This document shows, one piece after another, positions 9,749-20,150 of a stretch of DNA of 64,000 nt. Under the pieces are notes generated by a model. That model searched no databases, had not been told where the DNA came from, and was given only the letters and a program-made list of their open reading frames with translations. The DNA comes from Acheta domesticus. Taxonomy: Eukaryota > Arthropoda > Insecta > Orthoptera > Gryllidae. Position 1 is the stretch's first letter. Every line of letters begins with the position of its first letter. The position numbers and the translations under genes are program-made. The stretch is taken from the NCBI GenBank assembly GCA_031308135.1, contig JAHLJT010000631.1, positions 2,891,371-2,955,370 on the forward strand, in the 5' to 3' direction.

Positions 9749-10286
9749 CGGGAGAGGTGGCTCAGGGCATCAACTGAAGCCACTGCAGTGCTTCTGATCG
9801 GGAGGTCCTAGGTTCGAGTCCCAATGGCGGCTGGATTTTCGACACTAGCTTGTCAGCTAGGTTGCTGTCTGGAGGACAATTCTAGAGGCCGGCTGCTGTG
9901 ATCCGTAGTTTTCCGTGGTTTCTCCTATCGACACCACGCGAATGCCGAAGTACTACCCTAACAAACAGGCCACGGACCGCGCGCGATCTTTCCTTTCCTT
10001 TCCTCGTCCTTTTCTCTCCCCTTACACACACACTTACACTAACATTCACTACACTACCACACATGCCGGAAGACCAGTCAGGAGCTTAGAGCTTGTCCCA
10101 GCTGGGGCGGTGCCCCACTGGTGGGAGATACCTGGTCGGGGAAACCCCGTTGGTCGACGGCAGGTCTGCGCCGGATCTTGCTATCCAGGGGGGGTGATCA
10201 CAGCCACCTTCCGATGAGAAATGCATGCACTACACTTACGGTACCTCAGTAGTTGACGCACCCGGTATCACTCACAATCAATGAAT
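9749..10286 (+). mobile_element. tRNA-derived SINE family F, full-length copy
   Basis: The clearest member. A box TGGCTCAGGGC at 9758-9768 and a consensus B box GGTTCGAGTCC at 9811-9821 indicate a tRNA-derived head. The body follows with the AATTCTAGAGGCCGGCTGC, CCGTGGTTTCTCC, ACACACACTTACAC and GGGGAAACCCCG segments, then ACTTACGG and a CAATCAATGAATCA tail. There is no coding capacity. Confidence 0.85.
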
Positions 10287-10363
10287 CAGGCATTGAGAAG
10301 GGAAGAGAGGAAACCTTGAGGGCGAGGGCGAGAAGTGCGCGGTGGCGGGCACTGGAGATGGGG

Positions 10364-10697
10364 CAGTGGCGTAGCTTCAGTTGGTGTCACCCGGGGCAAA
10401 ACTAATGGTAAACAACTATTAATGAATACTTTATACATTATTTAATAAAAATATATTTGCAAATGACATTTATTTATAATATATTAAAAACTGCATTTAA
10501 TTCAAAATAATTGAAATCTAATTTTTAAGTAAATAATCTAAAAGGAAGTATAACTAACAAGTGCATGTTTTTATAAAAATATGATTTTTAAATAAATCAT
10601 TAAAATTATTTAACTCCAATTTTACAATTTTCTAATTGGTGTCACCCCTAAAATGGTGCCACCCGGGGCGGACAGCCCCTACCTAGCTACGCCCCTG
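10364..10697 (+). mobile_element. hAT MITE with CAGTGGCGTAGCT ends, family K
   Basis: Left end CAGTGGCGTAGCT; the right end read in complement is CAGGGGCGTAGCT, followed by a second inverted block (GTGTCACCCGGGGC against GCCACCCGGGGCGG in direct sense). Flanking 8-mers AGATGGGG (10356-10363) and ATGTGGGG (10698-10705) match at 6 of 8, consistent with a hAT TSD. The 330-bp AT-rich interior has no frame. Confidence 0.8.
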
Positions 10698-10699
10698 AT

Positions 10700-10990
10700 G
10701 TGGGGGCAGAGAGGGGCGGCCTGTGACAGGCGACCGCAGCGCACGCGCCGCGTGAGACGGGCAGCAGGGCGGGGCGGCGCAGGGGAGGGGGTGGGGCGCG
10801 TCGCGTCGCGCGCTCGCGAATAAATCAACGCGAGAGGCGACAGGCTGTGGGCCAAGGCCGGCGCGGCGGCGAGCGCGCTTTATTCATTGCTAATTCCCAG
10901 ATGGCGTCTCGGCGCAGTCGCTTTTGGGCGATCAGCGCGGGCGAAAGGCCATCAAAACACGCTAAACCCTTAGACTCTGCTTGGGATCAC
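10700..10990. other. GC-rich island
   Basis: CpG-dense DNA with GGGCGGGGCGGCG, followed by TTTATTCATTGCTAATTCC and CAGATGGCG at 10898-10906. The mix of AT-rich homeodomain-like words inside a GC block resembles a regulatory element more than a gene; no credible protein. Confidence 0.45.
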
Positions 10991-12955
10991 TTGCGTCCCC
11001 AGGTACAAATGATCCATATTCAAAAATATTCACACGGATTTCTCCTTTTAAACATGGAATTTGTGGCTAGTTTTACACCAGTTGAAAACTTTTCAGTTTT
11101 TTTAAGTTTTCTTGGATTGAACTAATTTGATTTTTATTCGGTTGGGGTCAGAAATACTTCCGAACAGATTCCACGTAATACGTCTAAAATATATGAAAAT
11201 TTCTAAAAACGTGACCATTTCCATTTCATAATATTACATGTGGTTTCTGAATGATAATCTGGCGTATTTGTCTATTAGGATTTAAAGGCGTTGTGTCAAA
11301 CAATATCAAGCTGGTATAATAGACTCATATGAGTGAGTTATGAAGATATGCCTATGTATAGTTATGACGTTTTGCAGGAAATAATATTCGTATTTTTTTA
11401 ATAGGATATAGTAAATAAATCAAGTAAATATCATCATTTTCTCAATTAATAATTCCATATAACATCAATGCATGATATACTTGTAAACTATTTGGCAAAA
11501 TCGTGTGAGGTAAAATCGCAAAACACAATCCACTTAAGAATTGGAGAAACAGCGTCGAAAGGCTAAACTCTCGCTAATCTGGCTCTGGGTTGTGCAGCCT
11601 CTAGTTGCTTAAGCAGAAATGACGTGCAAAACAATGAATTTTCTTGTGCAACAATGGTTTGTGAATGAAAAATATTAAAGAATGCTATTGAAAATTATTT
11701 GAAGTTGTACCTTTCTTACAGTAAACTTCAATACTATGGATCCTAAATGGAAACAGTTGACGCTAGACCTTTAGTAGAAACTCGAAGTTTTAGGTAAGTT
11801 CAACCAAGGTTCTTCGCAGCCATTGCTGGTGAGTAACAAACTTTCTATTTAAATGAGTGTATAGTAGCTTTGGATTTAATAAAGTACTGTTTAGTTTCTA
11901 TGTGTTTAAACTAATTCCAAAAGCTCTCAGAAGCCTGGCACTTTGGGTTAGAAATGGCCGGATTAGCAAGTGTGTAGTGTATCACTGCTCTCTCGCCCAC
12001 CAAAATACGACGTACCTTACATCAATTGTGAAGATTAAACTATTTCCTAAACCGTTTCCATTGTTTCAAAACACACCATTTATACTCAAAACTACACGAT
12101 CCAACATAGGAAAGAGAAAAACTGAAACCAGTGTAAAATTCTTTTTTCTGAAAGCAGTTTTTCAAATGGAGTTTTTGAATGGTTGGAGGCAACGCCAGTG
12201 AGTGGGGAACGGAGTTTAATGTAATTACATTTTTTTACAGAAACAAGATACCTGCACTCAATAACAATTTTAAGTGTAGGCAACACATTCTGAATGAATT
12301 AGGACCATTTTTATTATTTATATTTTCGTATTTCGTGACACATTTTAATATTTACATATTTTTACATATTCTGCTTATTTCTACACGTCTTTTTACATTT
12401 TAATACTTTTATACGTCGAAACAAAAATCTGAGATGCTCGTTTGGATATATCGTTTGCAGATCATTGTCTTACCGTTATTGGATTGGGGGAGGATACTCT
12501 AACTCCACGCCCCTCCGGAATCCATTGCTAGCTACATGATATTACTTTTCACTTGAGCACCGGCTCCAAGCAACATTGCAAATACGTAGGTATTTTATAA
12601 CATTTATAATGAAGACCAGAGCACTGCAGAGGTAGAACCTTCCTTCTGCCGCTCCAAATGCATATTATGATCTGATCAGCGACGTTTGTGCTTTTTGTAT
12701 TAGAGGAATTTTAAATAATAATGAGTTTTTATTTTACATATTTTCATTTATTATTTTTAGAATAAATAAATATACAAATATGACCCTACTTCGCTTTTTT
12801 ATTACAATAAATTCCGTTCCATACCAATGAGAAAGTATCTTCTTCAGAATCATGTACGAACTGATTATCAAAAACGCTCAAAAATATATTTTCCGTTTTC
12901 CTTACACCAAACATTCGGAATGAAAATTAAATATAGATATTTCTCGGCAAGTCGC
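10991..12955. other. AT-rich stretch, no gene seen
   Basis: Nearly 2 kb without a supported element. Donor-like GTGAGTAAC at 11830 and GTAAGTTC near 11794 occur without an adjoining convincing frame. TTTACATATTTTTACATATTC near 12352-12370 resembles the subterminal repeats of the 14.9-16.9 kb element. Confidence 0.4.
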
Positions 12956-13210
12956 AAGAATCCTCGTTTGGGCCGCGCGTTGCCCCGCAGGCACCCACTG
13001 CCCTGGGAGCGGCCGCGCGGAATTGGACGCCCAGTGGATAAGAGGAGTTTCGTTAATTACCGGAAAAGTGGGCGAGGAAACAAGCGGGGAAAATTAGCAT
13101 GGCGCGGTGGGCGTGGAGGAGGCACGGGCGTAGGAGGGAACCGGTCCTCCCGCGAGGAAGCGAGGACGCGTCCTGCCGCCGCGCCACCGCGCCGCGCCGC
13201 GCCGCTCTGC
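12956..13210. other. GC-rich island preceding the minisatellite
   Basis: CpG-dense, with embedded TTTCGTTAATTACCGG and AAATTAGCATGGCGCGG words. Frames on both strands are Arg/Gly-rich and not credible. Confidence 0.45.
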
Positions 13211-13216
13211 ACTCCT

Positions 13217-14022
13217 TAGATACTGGAACACAACCGCCGCCATTTAATATCCTCTCACTGGAGTCCCTGGATACTGAGAGTAACACAACTGCCGCCATTT
13301 AATATCCTCTCACTAAAGTCTCTAGATACTGAGAGTAGTGCAACCGCCGCCATTTAATAGCCTCTCACTAGAGTCCCTAGATACTGAGTAACAACCGCCG
13401 CCATTTAATATCCTCTCACTGGAGTCCCTGGATACTGAGAGTAACACAACCGCCGCCATTTAATATCCTCTCACTGGAGTCCCTGGATACTGAGAGTAAC
13501 ACAACTGCCGCCATTTAATATCCTCTCACTAAAGTCTCTAGATACTGAGAGTAGTGCAACCGCCGCCATTTAATAGCCTCTCACTAGAGTCCCTAGATAC
13601 TGAGTAACAACCGCCGCCATTTAATATCCTCTCACTGGAGTCCCTGGATACTGAGAGTAACACAACCGCCGCCATTTAATATCCTCTCACTGGAGTCCCT
13701 GGATACTGAGAGTAACACAACTGCCGCCATTTAATATCCTCTCACTAAAGTCTCTAGATACTGAGAGTAGTGCAACCGCCGCCATTTAATAGCCTCTCAC
13801 TAGAGTCCCTAGATACTGAGTAACAACCGCCGCCATTTAATATCCTCTCACTGGAGTCCCTGGATACTGAGAGTAACACAACCGCCGCCATTTAATATAC
13901 TCTCACTAGAGTCCCTAGATACTGTGACCAACACAACCGCTGCCATTTTTAATATCATCTCACTAAAGTCTCTAGATACTGAGAGTAGCGCAACCACCGC
14001 CATTTAATATCCTCTCACTCGA
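13217..14022. repeat. 55-bp minisatellite with 216-bp higher-order repeat
   Basis: Fifteen tandem monomers begin TAGATACTG or TGGATACTG at 13217, 13268, 13323, 13378, 13429, 13484, 13539, 13594, 13645 and onward. Most are 55 bp; every fourth is 51 bp. The four variants (GAGAGTAACACAACCG, GAGAGTAACACAACTG, GAGAGTAGTGCAACCG, GAGTAACAACCG) recur in fixed order with a 216-bp period from about 13378 to 13860; the edge monomers are degenerate. Each monomer contains GCCGCCATTTAATA or a close variant, matching the GCCAT core of YY1/Pleiohomeotic sites. Confidence 0.95.
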
Positions 14023-14292
14023 TAGCTCCGCCAGGCAACATTCAGGAGCTGAAAGAAAATTAGAACAATTGATCACGTTATGGAGATGTTTAAGATTATT
14101 AATATTCATTTAGGATAGATTCATGGTCTTCAACTAATAAAATACCACTCAGTTCCAATTCTCCAGGCAACTGGATATAAAATGGCGGGGTCGGTGGAAC
14201 AATGGAGTGCGCTGCTCTCTGTATCTAGGGACTCTACGCCGCTGCAGCCAGCGCTGCCGTCGGATGGGCAGGGGGCAGCGACAAAGTTCTAG
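14023..14292. other. Unassigned stretch
   Basis: No supported feature between the minisatellite and a SINE. Confidence 0.4.
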
Positions 14293-14826
14293 ACCGACAC
14301 AGATGGCTCAGGGCATCTCGTGATGCCACTGCAATGCTTCTGACCGCGAGGTCCTAGGGTTTCGCTCCCGACGGTGGTGGCAGGATTTTCAACACGCTGG
14401 TCGGCTGGGTCGAATGTAGCCGCTGTCTCGAGAAGCGGCCGGCTGTTCTGATCGATAGTGGTCCACGGTTTCTCCGATTAACACCAGGCGAATGCCCGAG
14501 CAGTCGTTAATAAAAGACCACGGACTGCGGGCGATCTTTCCATCCTCTTCCCCTTACTTACACACTCTTACAATAACATCACTACAGTACAACACTTGTC
14601 GGGAAACCAGTCGGGAGATTAAAAACTTATTCCGGCGTGCAGTGCCACGCTGGTAGGATATACCTGGTTGGGAAAACCCCGCTAGGTGACGACAGGTCTG
14701 TCTCGGATACAGCCATCCAGCGGGGGAAAGATCACCGGCACGAACCGCGATAAAACATGCACAACACTTACGGGATTAATGACCTTAGCAATTGACGAGC
14801 CTGGAATCACTAACCAATCAAAACAA
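14293..14826 (+). mobile_element. tRNA-derived SINE family F, full-length copy
   Basis: A box TGGCTCAGGGC at 14304-14314; the B box has decayed to GGGTTTCGCTCCC. Body and AATCACTAACCAATCAAAAC tail match the family. Confidence 0.8.
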
Positions 14827-16184
14827 CGATGTTCCAGAGCTCCTCTGAGGGCTCTCCAGGGCAGCGTCAGGCCCCTCTAGGACCTTGGAGCGCTTGGAAG
14901 ATATTCATCAGTAGGGCCCGGATAATTATGTAATTACATATTTCCGTATGTTAACTTTATCAAGTCAAAACCACAATATATTTACGTTTCATGTCGATTA
15001 GGGCCTGAAACCGATTACTTTTTAGTACATATATTTACATATTGTACCCGAAAGTATATATATTTACATATTTGTCACAAATGTACATATTTTTAAATAT
15101 GTCTTAATATTTTCGTTTTTCTGCATTCTTTTTGTATAATTCTTCATTTATCCTACATGTTTTTGATAAGTAATAGCCAAGACAAACAATTCAGCATTGT
15201 CAAACAATTTTTCGGCAGCCTCCTCTCCAAATTGGCGCTATTGCATTGCATAAAAATGTTGATATTGCAGCACGCAGAATCCTACAAAAGGGCAGGGTGT
15301 TGCACTCCAAAGCTTCCAGTGTGTAGATTTCAGCGCGAGTAAAGCAGTGAACAAAATACTACTCAGAAATAAATTTTGTGTATGAAAATGGTACGTCTAG
15401 CAAGCGATAACTCGCGCCCACAACGTATTTTTCAAAGGTCTCTCTAGACCTTAATGCCCTTCGCCAAAAATTACACGCACCAAAGCAGCTCAGAATGCGC
15501 CAATGACAGTTTTCTTTCCCCGTTTGTTGCACTGAAGCCTAAACCCTTGTTTGTAAAGTATCTCTGTGAGGTGAAAATCTAAAGTAAAACCATGGTGTGG
15601 CACTACAGCTTTTGGATAAGAAAAGGACAGAAAATAATTCACGGCGATTGGCTTAAACCTTGTGGTAACGCAGACTGAGAATTTGCCATAGGCAAAGTTT
15701 GGTTTATCTTTTCAGAGAAGTCAAGCAATAGCGTCTTGCGTAAGAACATTATTAAAGAAAGCTGAATTTGTGCTAAGAGTGAATTGATTAAATATCAACC
15801 AGCATTGTTTTTATTCCCTAATCCGTGAATAGCAGTGACAGTGACATGTTGGGACAAAGTTTGAATATACACCAGTAACTTCATGCGATGTGGAACATTT
15901 GGTCGGTACAAGGCCTTCGAACAGATAATAGGAAAAATTTCATCCCTATAGAGTATCTGAGTAAACTCGTGTGCATGCTTGCGGATGAGCCGTTCCGTCT
16001 CTCACGGGTAGACTACTTCCCGTGCACTAGTGGAGACAAACGAGGTGTCATTCGACGCGTCTCGGTGTCCTGATGGGGAACTGATAATTTGTTTCCAGAA
16101 ATGGCTATAAAATTCTAAGAAATTTCCAAAAACGTGTTTTTTCGTGTTTTGGCGGTGTGATCTTGGTAAGTATGCCGGGAACTA

Positions 16185-16222
16185 AATCAACGCCACCTAA
16201 CTAGATGTAGGTGGTGTTGATT
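16185..16222. repeat. Hairpin inside the 2.0-kb element
   Basis: Arms AATCAACGCCACCTA and TAGGTGGTGTTGATT around an 8-base loop. It could form a stem of about 15 bp in RNA or cruciform DNA (one G-T type mismatch). Confidence 0.75.
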
Positions 16223-16255
16223 AAACTCCAGTACAATACCGACGAAGAGAAAGAC

Positions 16256-16570
16256 TGAGAAACGAGGGCAACAAAGAAGAAGAAAACGACGAAGACGAAG
16301 AAAACGACGAAGAAGAAGGAGACGACGTAGAAAAAGGAGACGACGTAGAAAAAGAAGACGACGTAGAAAAAGGAGACGACGTAGAAAAAGGAGACGACGA
16401 AGAAGGAGGAGACGACGAAGAAGGAGGAGATGACGAAGAAGAAGAAGAAGAAGAAGAAGGAGGAGATGACGACGAAGAAGAAGAAGAAGGAGGAGGAGGA
16501 GACGACGAAGAAGGAAACGACGATGAAAAATAAGACGACAAAGAAGATGAAGACGAGGAAGACGAAAAAA
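16256..16570. repeat. GA-rich (GAAGAC/GACGAAGAA) repeat tract
   Basis: Purine-rich plus strand built from GAA, GAC and GGA triplets with an 18-bp sub-unit GGAGACGACGTAGAAAAA repeated about five times at 16317-16400. All plus frames give homopolymer-like Lys, Arg or Asp/Glu strings and minus frames give Ser, Leu or Phe strings, so no protein is called. Confidence 0.85.
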
Positions 16571-16925
16571 GTCAAAGAAAAGAAACAAGTCAAAACAACC
16601 GAAAGTAATTTAAAGCATCGGTGACGTCACATTCAGCTATTTTCTAATTTTTTGAAACAAATATTTGTTTCTCATTTTTTACGGGGACCATTGTAAATAA
16701 CAGAATTGTGAGCAGAATTATGTTTTAATTTTGTTCTTTACAAGTATATTAAGTCTACACAGATCAACATTTACGCAAAAGTATTTTATTAAAACGAATT
16801 GATATAATAATTAAAGTGTTACATATTTCTTACTTTTTAGTACATATTTCTATACATTTTAGTATATATATGTACATATTTTCCTAATTTTTAGTACATA
16901 ACTATCCGGGCCTTATTCATCAGTA

Positions 16926-18005
16926 ATTTGACTAGTGGTTTGAAACTTACCAATAAGTTCTCGAGTCGCGTAGCGACGAGTGGTCTTATCCGAGAAGTGC
17001 CAAATCATGAGTGGAATTCAGTTAGACTATTTCGCGAATAAAAGTCATAAATAGTTTGAACATAATGTTAAAAATAGCGAAAAATATTTCTTGGTGGGTT
17101 GTTTCAGACTTTATATTTATTCATGCAGTTTCCGTCATGGACGGAATATTTATTTACTTTCCAAAACAGATGAACGGACTTTGAGGAAATACGATAGCGA
17201 CAAGTACATATGCGAACTTTTCGATTTTAGGCGCTCCTGATTGGTTCATAATCATCTTATTAAAAATCGCTATTGGCCGGATTGAAACTAATAACTCATG
17301 AATGGAATAGTCAATAAAAGATGCGTGGGATCACGGCAAAATTTGACTGGACGAACAGACAGAAAACAATATTGGGATGAGTCTCACATTCACACTGAAA
17401 TCCTGAATTAATGATCAGAGCCAAAGAGTTTTTATCTTTGACCTTTCTATTTTTGCATCTGTGCAGATAAATTCACTTCTTGAAGTCAGGAATGGTTAGT
17501 AGGACGAATGTGACAAATTAAGATTGTGAAAAAATTCACTAAATTCTTTTGGTGTGTTATAATCCTAAAATGTTAGGTTTGTGTATGCTCCAGTTGATAA
17601 GGCAAAGACGCAGACACATGACTCCAACAGATAGATGTAGTCACTGGTAAACACCTTCGAATGCAAGAATCTACAAATAGGGACATTCACAGTCCTTTTT
17701 ACATTTAATTACTTTTCAGCGTACATACATTAAAAAAACGAAATTATGTGGAACATTATTTCAACACAAACAACGAAAAATCAGTAAGAGCCTCCGAACG
17801 TCTCGAAAACTCGCCAAGCATTTTAAATAGTATATGTTCTACGATCAGGGCTGTGTGCAAGTATTTGAATGTTGCGCTGGCCAGTTGGGAGAGGACGTCT
17901 TCGTCTAGATCTTCACCAACAGGTACACCTCCGATGAACACTGGAGTCAGAGTGTTATGTTCGGGTCAGATACTAGTATGTTCGGGGTCAGAGTGTACCA
18001 TACAC
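16926..18005. other. Unassigned stretch
   Basis: No gene. A short direct repeat TATGTTCGGG(G)TCAGA occurs near 17957 and 17987. Confidence 0.4.
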
Positions 18006-18009
18006 TATA

Positions 18010-18239
18010 TTTGGGTTTTTATTTCTTGGCGCGTGAGGGTCTGCCTTCATGATGGAATATCTCACAGCATTTCGCGTTTTTCTCGCCCGCGCCGCTAGAT
18101 CTCGTATGATCGCCAGCACTGCTCGTTACGGTCGCGATCATGCGATATTTAGCGGCACGACCGAGATAGTTGCCAAATGCCGTGAGATATTCCATTTTGA
18201 AGACAGGCCCCCACGCGCCAAGAAATAAAAAAGAACAAG
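18010..18239. mobile_element. TATA-flanked snapback MITE, family E copy 1
   Basis: Two arms of about 100 bp in inverted orientation: TTTTTATTTCTTGGCGCG on the left is answered by CGCGCCAAGAAATAAAAA on the right. The pairing continues through GATGGAATATCTCAC and GCATTTCGCG to a palindromic centre with GATCGCGACC/CGATCATGCG words. Flanked by TATA at 18006-18009 and 18240-18243. The core matches 59904-60123 and 60483-60626, but the outer 30 bp differ. Confidence 0.8.
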
Positions 18240-18243
18240 TATA

Positions 18244-18713
18244 ATGCAGTATTTGAACAGGATTACACTGAGACGTAAGGCGCCAGAGAACGTTTCTGAA
18301 CTCACTCGCCAGGAGGGGTGAGGGGTTGGTGGCGAGAAGCAATACAATTCCTCGATTAATCAGAGGTAGGGCATGGTTTCTCGTAGATTAGCGCTTCTAG
18401 GATTCCACGTAGACTTAGTAACAACTGATTCTCAACCATATTATTTAAAACGTAAAGGAATGGTAGAAGGCGGATGAGTTTAGTACTTTATGCTACGAGA
18501 AGATTGGTCTTTAATGTTTATTGTTGCATGTATATTGCAGCAACTTATCTCATTATTAGTTACACTCTCTAGGCTTCTCCCTTCGACCACAGACAGACCG
18601 ACCGACCTATGTTGACATACATAGTCTCATTTTAAGAGGAAAAGGAAGATCAGTAGGTACGAGGGAATAATAGTCCGGTCTGTTCAAGAAGCCGGAAACA
18701 TCTTCTCCTTTCG
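18244..18713. other. Unassigned stretch
   Basis: No supported feature. Confidence 0.35.
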
Positions 18714-19485
18714 CTTTGATTGATGATTTCGAAATTTCGGGCCTGCGAAAGCCCAAGGCCATTAGTCCTGTCAGTGTTGTGCATGTTATCCTTTGGTGAT
18801 CTTCCCCCGCCCGATTATGAGATTTGCACCGACTTACTCGTCGGCTAGCGGGGTTTTCGCCAACCTGCGGACCAGCGCCCCAGCCGGAACAAGCTCTAAG
18901 ATCCGATTGATATGCCGAAATGCGTTTTAGGGTCGTGCATGTAAAGACGGCTCCACACATTCGTTATTCGACGAGCAGGGAGCACCCGCTCGCCGAATCC
19001 CCACTAGTGTGGAGGAGTTGCTTATAATTTGCCGAGTGACGAACATTCGGTGTTCACCCTACCCACCGCGTGTCGGTCTTTTGGATACTTCAAAGGAAGC
19101 GAACATTAGCAGAACACACCAGCTGTTCGAAATTGGGCGAGCAGTAGCTCGCTTCTCGGCGAATGCCAAATGGGTGGAGCCATCTTCAGCGTGTCTGTGT
19201 GTGTATGTATCTAAGTAAGGGGTGAGGATAGGACAAAAAATATGAAGGAAAGATCGCGAGCGATCCGTTTATTACAGTACTGCTCCGGCAAATCGCCTGG
19301 TGTTGATCAGAGAAACCACGGAAAACAACCGATCAGAGCAGCCGGTCCATGAATTCTCCTTCAGACAGCGATTGCATCTAGTAATCTAGCTAGTGTCGAA
19401 AATTCTACCGCCGTCGAGACTCTAACCCTACGAACGCCCTCTCAGAGGGACTGTTGTGACATCAGTTGATGCCCTGAACCATCGA
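18714..19485 (-). mobile_element. SINE family F interrupted by an inverted-repeat insertion
   Basis: The minus-strand SINE tail and 3' body lie at 18714-18943. The rest, up to the A-box end near 19485, lies at 19197-19485. The break falls in the ACACAC tract and is filled by the element at 18944-19196, so that element is younger than this SINE copy. Confidence 0.75.
18944..19196. mobile_element. Inverted-repeat MITE family G nested in a SINE
   Basis: Left end AAGACGGCTCCACACATTCG; the complement of the right end is AAGATGGCTCCACCCATTTG. Internal GCTCGCCGAAT and ATTCGCCGAGAAGCGAGC blocks continue the inverted arms. About 253 bp, no frame, and no clear TSD, perhaps because the borders are off by a few bases. 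Confidence 0.7.
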
Positions 19486-19489
19486 AGTC

Positions 19490-20150
19490 GGTCAAATTCG
19501 CTTTCTGTCTACGCAGTTGCGCGAAATGTCTGTTTCTTTATACTACGATTTCCTTGCAACAACGACAGAAGCCGGAATCTCGCCTCCCCAATGAATGCAG
19601 GCCTCGCCCAAGATCACCATTATCACCCATACTCTTCAATTTCTACGTGACAAACTTACCTACACTCAATTCAATAAAAATAATCCAATTTGCGGACGAC
19701 ACGGCACTATTTTCGTCGAGATCTGATCTAAACAACATATGAAATACAATGCAACACTGCATTTTTTATTCTAATCGACAGCTGAGCCGTTAAATTAAAC
19801 GTTTTACTTAACCCATCAGAAACCGCTACCAAAATATTTACCCTCGGACCGTACTGCTCTCCCACCTTCTTTATATTAAACAACGAACCAATAAATTTGC
19901 ACCCACAGAAAAGCAGAATTAAATATCTTGGTCTCAATATAGACACTAAACTTAACCGTGAAACGTGTACAAACCAAAGTCAATCAAGCAAAAATAAAAT
20001 GACAATTCAAATCAAACATCTACAGAATATTCGCACTAACATAAATAACATAGTTTTAATAATTTTCATAACCCTCTTAAGACGGCCCTCTTTTTTTTGC
20101 ACGCTTGCTCCGTCGAGAGGGGCTTTAGTCCCTCAGCTATTATGACGAGC
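19490..20150 (+). pseudogene. Jockey-like LINE reverse transcriptase relic
   Basis: Broken reading frames encode diagnostic reverse-transcriptase segments. SPLSPILFNFYVTNLP (19614-19660) corresponds to the conserved SPLSPxLFN region. QFADDTALFSS (about 19689-19721) carries the catalytic [FY]xDD aspartates. Downstream, KYLGLNIDTKLN (about 19921-19956) is the KYLGxxxD motif seen in Jockey-type and related non-LTR elements. Frames shift between and just before these blocks, and neither endonuclease nor a 3' end is recognisable. A dead, truncated copy. It directly abuts the SINE, but this arrangement need not be functional. Confidence 0.8.

Larger units (their letters stand above)
14914..16913 (+). 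mobile_element. 2.0-kb inverted-repeat element with 12-bp TSD
   Basis: Bounded by the identical 12-mer TATTCATCAGTA at 14902-14913 and 16914-16925. The left end GGGCCCGGATAATTATGTA and the complement of the right end AGGCCCGGATAGTTATGTA form inverted termini. Both subterminal regions (14934-15090 and 16817-16900) are rich in repeated TACATATTT words. The span is 2000 bp and contains no recognisable transposase. Inside are a perfect-stem hairpin at about 16185-16222 and a long GA-rich triplet tract. TSDs of 9-11 bp are usual for Mutator-like elements, so that superfamily is the best guess. Flank and TIR evidence are strong; classification is inference. Confidence 0.8.

Noticed and set aside
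13217..14022. CRISPR array
   Set aside because: Units are contiguous near-identical 51-57 bp monomers without unique spacers, in eukaryotic DNA.
16187..16593. Leu-, Phe- and Ser-rich minus frames and Lys-rich plus frame
   Set aside because: Direct product of the GA-triplet repeat; every frame yields a near homopolymer.
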